Of a stretch of 64,000 bases of DNA, positions 1 through 11,866 are shown in pieces. The stretch comes from Phaseolus vulgaris. Taxonomy: Eukaryota > Streptophyta > Magnoliopsida > Fabales > Fabaceae. The notes below the pieces were generated by a model, which was not told the DNA's origin, made no database searches, and saw only the letters and a list, made by a program, of their open reading frames with translations. Location: contig NC_023758.2 in the NCBI RefSeq assembly GCF_000499845.2, positions 44,499,524 through 44,563,523 on the forward strand, written 5' to 3'. Every line of letters starts with the position of its first letter. Within the stretch, counting starts at the first letter, position 1. The position numbers and the translations under genes were made by a program.

Positions 1-311
1 CTGCATGAGTTACTTCCTCTGATAAAATTAATGACTATTTGTTCTAGAATGCTAAAACCAATGGTTTTTCTTCAATTATTGATTCAAGTCCACTTATATC
101 AGCCCACAACCGAAAATTTTCTCAAGCTAAATTGAACAATTCTATGTATGGCAATGAAAGATGTCAAATAAAAGACACAACTTTTCTTTGTCCTTTTATA
201 TATGGAGAACTATAAGGAAACAATTGATTTATTAAAAAAATATGATGATAATTAAAAAATATTATGATAGCAAACAATATCATGTGTAAATTTTAGGAAG
301 AGAATAAGTAC

Positions 312-3300
312 ATGGATGACAGCGTCATTGATGAGCATCCCTCCTGAAGATATCTTATCCACATAATCCTTCTTCAGCTGCTCATTGTTTGTGAAGAGAT
401 ATGCAGCAAGAGGTTTTGGCCTTGATTTGATTATACTGTAGCAATCTTCTATGTTGTCTACCTGCAAAAATATAACATTCTATGCTAAGTATGAAGAAAC
501 ATATGAAGTCCTTCCATTATAAAATTTTGTAAGAGTTAACTTGGTTGGAAACAACATTGATATGCAAAAGGGAGTAAGGAAGATTGATAGTACACGGTAA
601 CATAGTGATTTTATGCTAGGAAGGTAAAATAATTCTGGAAAAAACAATTGAAGACTGAGTTAAGTTAGAATCATCTTTTCAATATACTCTCACTCGCACA
701 TAATACAAGAAAAGAAAAAAAGAGATGCAAGTTTAACAACCAGTTGGGATCTATATCAGTTGTAAAGGGAACAGGAAACTGGTAAACAAAACCAGTACGG
801 TTTTGAAAGAGTTCGAATCAAACAATGGCCACTAACAGCAGGAAAAGGAAAAAAAAAAGTCATAAATGAGATGGAACATGTTTTTGCTGCATCAAGGATA
901 GTTACTGAACTGTTAGTATGATTAATCTCATATTAAAAAGGAAATGTAACTTATCCAACAGGTCTGTTAATCACTTACAAAAGGATTCAATAAAATTACC
1001 AACTTAGACAAAAACTATAAAAATATCTAATTTTTTAAATCGGTTGAATAAAATACAAGCTTTAAGGATTATATAATATTAATTAAGATATAAAGATAAC
1101 AAAACTACTAACTAGTGTTTATAAAATACATCTCAATATGAATAAATTCAATTAATTGTTTAAGGCCACTTAAACTTTGAATAAGAACATTGATTCATTG
1201 AAAAACATAATCTAACAATGTGAGTGATTGATGAAAATCTCTTTGCTATAGGTTTTAAGAGATGGAGTGTCAAATACATCAGTGTAGATCTGTTGTCTCT
1301 TTTTTACATTTTTTAAACTTCCCTACTAATATTATAATTATTACTTTACTCTTTAAAAAATTAATAAATATTTTTTTTATGCGATTAATATAGAAAAAAT
1401 ATTATGTTTTAAGATGTCAGTCGAGTAGTTGATTTCATACAAAAATTAATGAATATTTTATGAAATATGTATTGTATTACTTAAACTTAAATATATTTTC
1501 AATTTAAAAAATTTGTTTATTTTAAGATGTCAGTCGAGTAGTTGATTTCATACAAAAATTAATGAATATTTTATGAAATATGTATTGTATTACTTAAACT
1601 TAAATATATTTTCAATTTAAAAAATTTGTTTATTTTAACCTATGAAATATACACTACAAGAAAATTATGAAATAGAAATCAATTTTTAGAGACTAAAATA
1701 ATTAGTTAAAAATAGTAACTAAATTAGAGACCATTTTATAAACTAAAAAAAATTGGTTTCTAAATTAGTTTTTATTATTGTTAAATAGTTTCTAAATTAG
1801 TATCTAATTAGCAACCAAGGTTTTTACTACCAAATTTAAAAATATTTGGTACCAACTTGTGTTTTAATTTAAAACCAAATTGACAAGAGCATTTTATTTA
1901 GGATAGCTTATTAAAATCATATGCTCTACATGTGCATTTGTTCCGAGTAACCTCTTAGGCAACATGTCAATTTCGCGTAGTCATGTAGAAAGATACTTGA
2001 AAAGACATGACGGTTGAGAGGTTTTCCACTTAGAAACAATGGGACAATAGAGAGTTTCAATAGAAGCTTCCAGAAGTAATACTAATGAAGCCTTTTCGCC
2101 TAGCCAACTTGAGGTTGGGGCCAATGTACCATAGTGGATAAGTCAAACATCTAAAAGCCAAACAACTCTTTTTGAAAGCCTTTTCACCTAGCTCGACTCA
2201 AGAGTAGGGAGTTGTGTACCGTTAGTTAGTCTAATCCCCTATTAAAAAGGAATGTAACTTATCTAATGGGCTGGTTATAGGATTTGCTAACATAGGGAAT
2301 CAATAAAACTATCCAGAATCTTAGGTGAAAATCACAAAAATATTTACTTGTGGTACTTGAATCGATTGAGAGAAATTCAAACTTTAAGGATTAGATGATA
2401 TTAGTTAAGATCCAAAGGATAACATAGCAACTAACTAGAGTTTATTAAATATACCCCTCACTATGAACAAATCACTCAATTCTTAATGTTCTGGTTTGTG
2501 GTTTTGAACCAAAACACTTACCAAGAACTATGAACCATGAACCATGATCCTTGTCAACATGTCTCAAAATGTACTTTTTAATAGTGATCTAGTACTCTTT
2601 AATAGTGATCTAGTACTCACTGTGATTATTGGCATTATTGGCCCAAATATTTCCTCCTGCATTACCAAAGCATCTTCAGGAACATCCAATATGATAGTTG
2701 GGGAAATTTTTCTGCAATATAAAGGAAGAAAGAACTGATGTTATGATATATTTTTTTTTTATCAACCAAGAATAAAAGTATATTAAAAATGACTTCAGGT
2801 ATCCCAACCCTTATATAATATCCAAGAGCCACATAAAAATCAAAGGTAATCATGACCGCAAAACCAATTCATAGATATTGTATAAGTAATATTCCAATCT
2901 TAATAATTAAAAAGGGAATGCAACTCACAGTTTCTTCTCATCCCTCTGACCTCCTAAAACAATTTTGCCAGATACCTTATCCTCATCCAAGAGCTTCACA
3001 AGTCGTGCGAACTGGTTAGGAGACACAATCCGCGACATGTCTTTTGATTCCAATGGATCTTTCCCAAAAAACTGTTCCAATTCTTCTTTTAAGGCACTTA
3101 TCTGTCGAGTGTAAATTCATCAAGAGTAATATATTTTAACAGTGCACAGAATTTTGTATTTTTAAGGCAACCTTACCAGCTTTGGAGCAAACTCTTTTCT
3201 TGTGATGATATAATCAACAGAAATGCATGCTTGTCCACTATTGCATGCCCACTTGCTAGCTATTATCCTCCTAGCAGTAACCTGAAAATGCAATGATTAC

Positions 3301-5537
3301 TATGCATGAAAATATGTTAATCGATGTGTAAATCAAGAGATCCTTCGAAGATGTTACTTGTAAGTTGACATCCGATTCAACAACAGCAGGACACTTTCCT
3401 CCAAGTTCCAGAATCACCGGTGTTAGGTGCTTTGCAGCTGCAGCCATGACAATGCGGCCAATTCTAGCACTACCTGCAAAAAGCGGGTTGATTATGCATG
3501 GAAACTTATAGCGAAGCAGGCCTGCTAAATGAGCTATATACATTTGACTTGTTAATTATAGAATGAAAATTTCAACTGTGTTGACTCAAATTTCTGGACA
3601 CAACTTATAATAAGTACGTGTTAATAGGATCAGTCATTTATATGAAACAGCTTTAATCAGATCCAAATTTCAGGCATCTTAAAATGAATCTCTTTGTTGT
3701 AGAATATGAACAAAATATTAGAAGACAAGTTACCTGTATAAAGTATCTTATCCCACTTCTGCTCCAGGAGTGCAGTTGTTTCAGGAACAGCCCCTTCAAC
3801 AACTCTTATGGCAGAGTTGTCTAAATATTGTTCGATCAAATTTGCAAGCAGCGATGATGTTGCTGGAGAAATTTCTGATGGTTTTAGGACCACTGTGTTA
3901 CCCGCAGAAATGGCTCCTATGACTGGATCCATTGATAACACTAAAGATAGGAAGTAAGCACATATCAATGGAAAGAATAGGACTTAGAAAAGAAGCCAAG
4001 TCAACAAATGAGAGTAAGCATCACCCTCCAAAAAAAAATACTGAAGACTCAATATCATTAGACACGAAAAGTCATGATAGATGAATACCAAAAGATTATG
4101 GTGATATTGAGAAGAATGCACAAGTATCACAGACTTGGCTCTAATTTATTGAAATTTTAAGCAAGTGGCCAAATTCATTTACAGAAAACAGATAGAATTT
4201 TAGAGCTTGAAATAACTGGTGAAATTTGAATTTTGACAGAAAGAAAAGTGTGCAAAAGGTTTGTATTTACAGTTACACATCCAAAAGAAGTCCTCCACAG
4301 AGTGATGAAAACAATTGAAACGAAGAAAAGCTGTTCTCCATTATGACCAAACATTGTATAGATATGTGAATTGAATGAAAAGGGAACATCTACATACAGA
4401 AAGGAAAGTTCCATGTCGAGATAACCAACACAACCCCCAGTGGTTCTGGCACAATCTCTGCTGATGATGGAAATGTTGTGATGGAAGTACTCACCTAAAA
4501 GGGTAAAAGAAATTGGTTGTTAATTAATTTAACTATGTTGGAACTTATTGTTCGTCTTGCAATTTACCCTCTCAGGCTTCATCCAGTGTTTCAGCTCTGT
4601 AAGTGCTTCATTACATGAGGATTTTGCCTGGGTAACCTGCATTAAGAAACACTTACATCAAATCTGATGTGACCATGATGATAGTGAGGCTGACAAGACT
4701 ACTGGACAAATTGAAACATTAAATGGCAACATGACAAAAGGGAATGGAGAAAAAGCAAATTGAAAGAATTCCATAAACTAATGCATAAAAGAAGCAAGAA
4801 ATTGAAGACCTCGGTTATAAATGCTTCAAATGGAGGTTTAGCAAGGTCCTTATAAAGAGCTTCAGTGATTTCCTTCTCTTTCTCTTCTAACATCTTACTA
4901 ATGGCCTCCAACTGGGAAACCCTCCATTCATAGCTCTTTGTCCTGCCTGAATCAAAGCACTTTCTGAGATCTCTGACAAGCAAATTAGCCTTCTCTCCAT
5001 CAAATATCGGCTTCTCTTCTAATTCTGGCAACACTGATAGAGTTGCAGAACATCTTCACAAGATTAACCATACATATACATGCAACCAAACCACATAAAA
5101 AGAACATCATAATTGAGCAAATACAATTACAACACCTCATGACCAAAAAAGGTGGAGGGAGAGAGAGGGCTTACAACATTGAAGAGAAAACAACAGAACG
5201 GGAGTGAAAATGGACATGCTTGTGGAAGCACTTTCTGGTTAAATGGCCTCCAAAGGCTCTTGAACTAACTGGGTTACTGTTAATATGAAGAACTAGGATA
5301 AGAAGCACACTAATAATGATGAAATTGCAGTGCCTTTTTTTTCCAACTTATTTAGCCATTCTATTATTCCTTTGGGTGATTATACTTCCCATCAAGTTGC
5401 ATTGACCATCTTTGTTTTCATATCCCAAAATAAATAAAAATTAAATGAACAATCACTGGCTTAATGAATACAAACGGTAGAAGAAAATAAAACATGTACC
5501 TAGCAGCAAGGAAGTGCCCAAGGCAGAGACTTTCCAT
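312..5537 (-). CDS. Aldehyde dehydrogenase family 3 (ALDH3H1/3I1-like), 3' end off window
   Basis: NAD(P)-dependent oxidation of aliphatic aldehydes to acids, a stress and lipid-aldehyde detoxification role in plants. Ten coding exons are visible: 5537-5500, 5053-4810, 4636-4568, 4494-4398, 3940-3734, 3473-3358, 3281-3177, 3101-2929, 2711-2621 and 461-312. All phases agree, giving 430 codons of an expected ~500. Visible landmarks are [10 protein letters not shown] near the N-terminus, the cofactor-fold segment around STWNFPF, catalytic Glu241 in LELGGK and catalytic Cys276 in GQACIS. The C-terminal PFGG region lies beyond base 1. Exon 1 ([13 protein letters not shown]) has a good start context (ACCATGG) and leads into CSATLSV, which resembles the plastid-targeted ALDH3I1 leader. 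The core is equally close to ALDH3H1, so the subfamily and any transit peptide are uncertain. An in-frame upstream ATG at 5612 is possible. A candidate non-coding 5' exon ends at 5957. Confidence 0.93.
911..1165. repeat. Dispersed direct repeat, copy 1
   Basis: It shares an ordered series of blocks with 2230-2490: TATTAAAAAGGAA, TAACTTATC, CTTTAAGGATTA, ACTAACTAG. Similarity is roughly 75 percent by eye. The pair could be diverged terminal repeats of a small retroelement, but no clean TG..CA ends or target duplication were found. Confidence 0.6.
1407..1638. repeat. 113-bp tandem duplication (two copies)
   Basis: The unit beginning AAGATGTCAGTCGAGTAG starts at 1411 and again at 1524. The copies run in register to 1636 without any difference that I can see. 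Near-identity implies a recent duplication inside the ALDH3 intron. Confidence 0.95.
1652..1890. mobile_element. Truncated half of a palindromic CACTA-type MITE
   Basis: It starts CACTACAAGAAAA, the usual legume CACTA terminus. It continues with the same motif order (AATAGAAAT, then TTTCTAAATTAG, then ACTACCAAATTT) as the complete element at 18787-19159. No opposite terminus follows, so only the left half remains. The right boundary is approximate. Confidence 0.7.
2230..2490. repeat. Dispersed direct repeat, copy 2
   Basis: Second member of the pair described for 911-1165, same orientation, about 1.32 kb downstream. The 113-bp duplication and the half MITE lie between the two copies. Confidence 0.6.
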
Positions 5538-6742
5538 GGTGCGACAAGAAGCAGAAAAATCTTCGGTACTGATGTCTAAAACTAAAAATAAAAAATCTGC
5601 ATTAACTTGCATTTACATGTATATATATAAGCATAACTAGAGTGAGTTCTCAGCCATGGAAAAATTCGAAGATAATGTTGCATACATTTAATGACTAGGT
5701 ACTGATCATGTACAGCTTGACAAAGACATGGCCAAAATCCAAAATTGAAAGAAACGTTTTAGTAGTGAGAAAAAAATCTTGTGTAGAAAAGTAATGTTTG
5801 ATAATGGAATGGATAGGATTTTATGTGGTACGAGAACCCACATGAATCTCTTGAATCCTAACCGTTCCATGAAGCATGCATGATGCATCTCCTTTGCCAC
5901 AGTCCCTGGATCAAAGGCAGTAAAATGAGTGAAGAAGGATCAAGGGTGACACATACCTGCACACAAATCCAAAAGTTTGTGTACTGTGTTAGTTGAAGAC
6001 GAAAGGTGAGAATCACGAAATAGAACAGTGTCATTGTATTTGTGTACCTTTTTCACGCACGATTAAAATGGGGCAACATTATAATTTTTGATATTTTTTA
6101 TTATTAATTATGTTTTTAATCTTGAACTTTAAGATAAATTAGTTATTGTCCCTCAAAATACAAAGAATTACTTTAATCCCTCGTATTTGAAAAACGCATT
6201 TTTACTTTTTGAAATGTTTGATTATAATAATTAATAGAGTTGAATAGATTTGTAAAGTTGAGTCTGGTTTTGTACCTTCCATGATAAGTGTTCCACTTAT
6301 GTTTCTCAGCGATTAAAGTATTGAATGAAGTCATTCATATGATATTTTTGGAGAGTTCCATTGGATAAAAGAAGATTATATTTATCCATTAACTTGTAAA
6401 TCTACTATTTCAACTTTTATCCTAAATAGTTGTGTTATTATTTATTAATAGAAAGTTATGTGGTTCTCCACTACTATAGATGACAACCCTGTTATCAGAT
6501 ACAAAGATTTTTGTGTTCTCCACACCGTTGTAAAGTATTAAACAGTATCATCCATTCAAAAAGTGTACTAATTCAGAATGCTGACTTAATTTGAACACTC
6601 TTCTTGTAGTGCCCATTAAGGTGTTCATTGGTGAGGCTTCTAGAGTCGGGAACCAGAAACCTTAGATTTTGGAAATGTAGCATACTACTACTTCTTGTAA
6701 ATAAAAAAAGTAGAAGTAGAAATTAGATGTAAGAATAATAAT
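5538..6742. other. ALDH3 upstream region
   Basis: This is the probable ALDH3 promoter and leader on the minus strand. A candidate 5'UTR exon ends GCAG|GTATGT at 5957, and a candidate acceptor lies before 5905. No separate gene is visible. Confidence 0.4.
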
Positions 6743-7568
6743 CACTAAAAAAATATATCAGTATTATTTAAAGATTTTTATCTACAAATCTAAAAATTAC
6801 TAAAAATTACTAGTAAATTTAACCTTATCTATAAATATTACTTATTATCTATAAATATTACTTATTGTACTTAATTCTAGATAAACTCAGCATTATCTAC
6901 ATATTATAATATTTAATAACATTAATAATATTTAATAATATTAATAATATTATTAATATTTAATAGTATTAATAATATTTAATGATATTTAATAGTATTA
7001 ATAATATTCATAATATTTAATAATATTAATAATGTTATTATTCTAAATAATAATATGAACCATAGTAAATATATGAATAATATTAATAATGTTTATATTA
7101 TTAATTATATTAATATTGATAATTATACTAATAAATATAATAATAATCATAATATAAAACAATACTTGACTTATGTAATGATTAAAGTATTTTTTTGTCA
7201 TCCAAAGGACTTGGTTTTGAGTCTCACCTACCACAATTTATGTCTAGCATATATAATAATTTTCAATAATAATCCTAAAAATAGCATAAATAATATTTGT
7301 AAATAATAATTGAAAATAAAAAAAGAATTCAAATAATAATTAAAATTTAAAAATAAAATATGTTTAATTTTCTATGAATTTATCCACGGACTGGAGTTGA
7401 TGGGTAACTCCTGTTTTCGTTACCCAGAAAACACTGTTTGTAGGTAAATTATCTACGCCTACATTACATATGGATTTTGTTCCGTGGATAATCTACAGGT
7501 AATGTTGATTTACTTACGACTGTTACATTTGAAATTCTTCTGTAGATAAATTGATTTTTCTTGTAGTG
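6743..7568. mobile_element. Non-autonomous CACTA-type element, 826 bp
   Basis: The left end is CACTAAAAAAATA. The right end, TTTTTCTTGTAGTG, is CACTACAAGAAAAA in reverse complement. The 3-bp target duplication AAT occurs at 6740-6742 and 7569-7571. Inverted subterminal motifs TATCTAC and GTAGATA flank a low-complexity AAT/ATT core (about 6900-7150). No transposase is present. Confidence 0.85.
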
Positions 7569-8459
7569 AATTAGAATTAATAGATATGAAATTGTTTATA
7601 CCTAAAATAGACTTATAACCTAAAGATACTTTTTATGTAGTTGTCAAATTTTGAGTGTTGACTACATGAAATGATAAAGTCAACACATTTGAAATGAGAC
7701 CATATATAATATTTAAGCAATAAAATTGTAGAAGCAAACTCAAAAACGAAAAACACAAAAATATATTTGTAGAAATGTAAGTATCAAAATATACACATAT
7801 AAATGAAACAATATTACTTTTATTACTTTTCAGCACATGATATTATTGAATCAACAAATTTGAAATAAGGTAACAAAGGATCAATAAGAGCAAATTAGTA
7901 ATCACAAAATTTATGAACTAATACATAACGAAATTGACAAAAACTTGTAATAAGTAGCAAATATAAAAAAAAAAATCAATATAAGTGACAAAATATAATA
8001 GAACCAACAAACAATAAATAAGTGTTTTCCTTTAGCTATCATAATTTGAATTTTGAGCAATATGAAATTATAATGTCAATACGTTTGAATTATTACAACA
8101 GATAACTTAAATGTAAAATTGATAGAAAAAAAAAACTTACAGATCAAAGTAACTCCAAATAACATAAATTACAAAGAGTATAATATATGAAATATAGGAC
8201 ACTATTTGTATTTTTCATACATGTTGTGTTACCACTTAGAAAAAAAAAATAGTGAGTAAAGTATCGTTTAAAAAAAGAAAATAAAACATGTTAATAGAAA
8301 ACAATATATAATAGAAGATTTTGATAAGATATTATATTTATTGTAATGCATAAGTAAAACTATAATTAAAAACATTATATGAGCCTGCAAATTCAAGTAA
8401 TAAGCATATAGTAAAAAAACAAAATAGAAAACTTGAATGCTCATTGGCAAAAACATAAC
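7569..8459. other. AT-rich intergenic DNA
   Basis: No coding sequence, RNA gene or complete element is recognisable. The short ORFs here are low-complexity. Confidence 0.5.
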
Positions 8460-10205
8460 ATAAATTAGAATCTTAAATAATTTAGAAATTTTAATTATTT
8501 CAGATTTTTATTTAAGTAAAACATTATACAACTTAGATTTTATATTGATTTAGTATTTTGAAAAAGTTACCAATTTTATTTATGTTAGATTTTTATTTAA
8601 ATAGAAATAAAGTAATTTAGAATTTGCATTTATTTAAGATTTTAAAAAACTTATAAATTTTATTTAGTTTAGATTTTTATAAGAGTAGAACATAAAATGA
8701 TTTAGGATTTTTTTTTATTTAGGATTTTGAATAATTTAAAACTATACTTATTTCATACTTTCATTTAAGTAATACATTAAATAAGTTTAAATATTCATTT
8801 ATTAATATTTTTAATAATTTAGGAGTTTTATTCTAGATAATTTATTTAAATAGGATATTAAATAATTTAGGTATTGTATTTTTAAAAAAAATTGGAATAA
8901 TTTAGAAATTTTATTTATTACAGATTTTTATTAAGTAGGACGTTAATTGATTTAAGATTTCTATTCATATAAAAATTTGAATAATTAAATAATTTTATTT
9001 ATTTTGAATATTTATTTAAGTAGCACATTAAATAATTTAAGATTTGTATTTATTTAAATTTTTAAAAAATTAGAGATTTTATTTATTTTATACTTTTATG
9101 TAAATAGGAAATAAAGTAATTTAGGATTTATATTTGTTTAGAATTTTGAAAAGTTAAAAAAAATTATTTATTTTATATTTTTAGTTAAGTAAGACATAAA
9201 TTAATTTAGGATTTGTGTTTATTTAAAATTTGGAATGATTTAGAGATATTATTTATTTTAGGGTTCATTTAAGTAGGACATTTAATAATTTAGAATTTAT
9301 ATTTATTAGGATTTGAATAATTTAGGAATTTATTTATTTCAGATTTTTAATTAAGTGAGATATTAAATCATTTAAGATTTGTATTTATTTAGGATTTTGA
9401 ATAATTTAAAGGTTATCTTTAATTTATATTTTTATTTAAGTAAGATATTAAATAATTTAGGGTTGATATTTAATTAATATTTTGAAAAATTTAAGAATTT
9501 TATTTATTTTAGATATTTATTTAGTTATGACATTAAATAATTTAGAATTTATATCTATTTAGAAATTTGAATAATTTAAGATTTTTTTTTCATATTTTTA
9601 TTTATGTAAGACGTTAAATAATTTAGGATTTGTATTTATTTATGATTTTGAATAATTTATTATTTTTATATTTTTATTTTTCAAAAAATTTAGTATGATC
9701 TCAATTTTTTTGTTTTTATTTTAATTTTTTATTAGTGTGTGATATTAAATAATTTAGGATATGGATTTACTTATAATTTTGAATAATCTATTTTTTATAT
9801 TTTATTTTTGTTCATGTAGAACATTAAATAATTTTGATTTATATTTATTTAATATTTTAAATAATTTAAGAATTATTAGTTTTAGATGTTTATTTAAGTA
9901 GAAAATTAAATAATTTAGAGTTTGTATTTATTTAGGATTTTGAATAATTTATAATTTTTATTTATTTCAGATTTGTATTTATGTAGAATTTTAATTAATT
10001 TAGAGTTTTGTATTTATTTAGAATTTTGAGTTATTTAGGATTTTTTTTTATTTCAGATTTTTACTTAAGTAAAATATTAAAAAACTTAGGCATTGTATTT
10101 ATTTAAACATTTGAATAGTCTAAAACTTTATTTATTTATTTAAATAAGAAAATAAATAATTCAGAATTTGTATTTGTTTAATCTTTTAACTAATTCAAGT
10201 ATTTT
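8460..10205. repeat. Degenerate ~85-bp tandem repeat array
   Basis: About twenty imperfect units follow one another. Each contains, in order, blocks like TTAAATAATTTAGGATTTGT, ATTTATTTAGGATTTTGAAT, AATTTTATTTATTTCAGA and TTTTTATTTAAGTAGGACA. The spacing of recurring blocks is near 85 bp with small indels. The array is non-coding and stops abruptly on both sides. Confidence 0.85.
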
Positions 10206-10855
10206 AGTAATCAAGAAACAATTAGGTATTGTTTAGAAACTAGATTGCTGCTTCAAACAATATACAGTAAAGGAAATTGACATCATTCAAGTTATAGCAT
10301 TCTAGTTGTTGGATTATGCTTAAGTTAAAAAAATTGAAGAAACTATATGAAACAACTTTTGTAAATTAATTAATGTATTAAAATTTAATAAATTCATTAC
10401 ACCTATATTTTATCAGTAAAAATTTGTGCAATGATAACTATATACCCTTCACACACTACAATTAAAGTTAATCAAATGTCAGTTTTGAAAGTTTTAGTGA
10501 TTGTGCTTTATATGTCCAAACAACAACAATAAAGTATAGCACATTTACATTAACAAAAGTGATGAAATGTTACATGGGAAAATGAAGTTTAAGATGAATC
10601 AACTCACTAGTTTTGAAAAATTATGTAAATGTGTATTTCTGTTAATTAAATTAAGGCTTACATTTCTGGTAGCATCTCCAACTCTATTGTTTGCTAAGGG
10701 AAATGATAGAGTAATTATAAACTAATTTAGCATCCAAGCATAGCATTTAGAAAAAGAAAGATGCTCTCAAATGTCACCTTCTATTGGAAAGGGATGAAAA
10801 CATAATTCTCTACTCTCCTACAATATTTTCCTACATATCTTTACCATTTTGTCAC
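10206..10855. other. AT-rich intergenic DNA
   Basis: Nothing recognisable apart from the approach to the 3' side of the coiled-coil pseudogene. Confidence 0.4.
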
Positions 10856-10859
10856 GCTC

Positions 10860-11655
10860 TTCAATCTCTACCTTTCTAGCTTCAATTTCCAACTCACAAG
10901 CTTCCGTCCATCTACCAACTTCTTCTTCTGCTGCTTTCATTTCCATAAAAACTCCTTTACCTTTTGGCAAGTTAGACAGAAACCAAGGTTAGTAAGAAAA
11001 ACAGTTCTTATTAGGAAAATGTTATTTCGTGTGCTGATGAAGCATGTGATTACATTTTGAGCCAAAATTCTCTTTGTATCTTTTAACTCCTTAGTGTAGA
11101 GTTTGTTTTCTACAATTTCCTTGGCTTGTTTTTCTGTGAGACTTTAGAGGCGTTGTGTCTGACCTGGCATGAGTTTCATGATAAATAATTCAAATAGCCT
11201 AATCAATATATAAACCAAGAGAGAAAAAATTACTCATTTTTTATCAAGCACGGTCAAAAAAATGAGACATCAATGAAAAGGTTTTGAATGAAACTTTAAT
11301 TTTACTATTTTTTTCTTGCAAATCATGCAGTATCAGGAGAAACTCCATATCACTGTGACAAAAAAATATAATTTCAATATAATACCAGATGGAAAAGTAC
11401 CTATATTCTTCCAAAGATCTCCTCAATTAAGTGACTTCAAGACGTACATTCTTGATCATCCATTCCACGATTTAAGTCTTGGAAAATGACCATAAATGTC
11501 AAAATGCTTTTTTGAATGAAAGAAAGAGCTGATTATTCCAGTTATTAGGAATTAAAGGTAATAAGACCTTACCACACTAACAACTCCCTCTTCACACTCA
11601 CTGCTATCTGATTTAGCCCCAGAACTCTATGTTGATTGTTCATTGTTCCCTGAAT
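10860..11655 (-). pseudogene. Decayed coiled-coil protein gene (At3g49055-like)
   Basis: Four blocks on the minus strand read, in order, like pieces of the plant coiled-coil protein family typified by Arabidopsis At3g49055. 11650-11573 gives SDSSECEEGVVS. 11475-11400 gives MIKNVRLEVT, stop, LRRSLEEY. 11165-11040 gives an in-frame stop followed by SLTEKQAKEIVENKLYTKEL. 10965-10860 gives MKAAEEEVGRWTEACELEIE. Splice-like sequences survive (TTCAG before the first block, AG|GTAC after the second), so this is not a simple processed copy. In-frame stops and lost flanks mean no intact product. Family assignment is from memory of the conserved heptad-rich segments. Confidence 0.65.
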
Positions 11656-11820
11656 TGTTTTGGAAAAGTAGAGTATGATTAAAAAAATTGTACCAATATA
11701 GTATCAGCTTAAGAGTGCACCACGTTGGAGTTTTTTATTTCTTCTTTTGGTAACTTTATAAGTGATTTTAGTTTGTATATTCTTTTGAAAAAATTTCTAG
11801 AGCTGACACGTGCAAGAACT

Positions 11821-11866
11821 TACCGAGGAAGTAGTTTCTATGTTACTGAGGAAGTAGTTTCTATGT
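11821..11866. repeat. 23-bp tandem duplication
   Basis: The segment GAGGAAGTAGTTTCTATG occurs twice in succession, 23 bp apart. Confidence 0.8.

Larger units (their letters stand above)
462..2620. other. Long ALDH3 intron packed with repeats
   Basis: The 2.16-kb intron between the two most 3' visible exons holds no gene. It contains a pair of diverged direct repeats (911-1165 and 2230-2490), a perfect-looking 113-bp tandem duplication, a half CACTA MITE, and a loose ~87-bp repeat at about 2087-2220. Confidence 0.7.

Noticed and set aside
6468..6611. CACTACTATAG to TTCTTGTAGTG, a possible 144-bp CACTA element
   Set aside because: Termini agree only in the first six bases and the flanking triplets (CTC and CCC) do not match.
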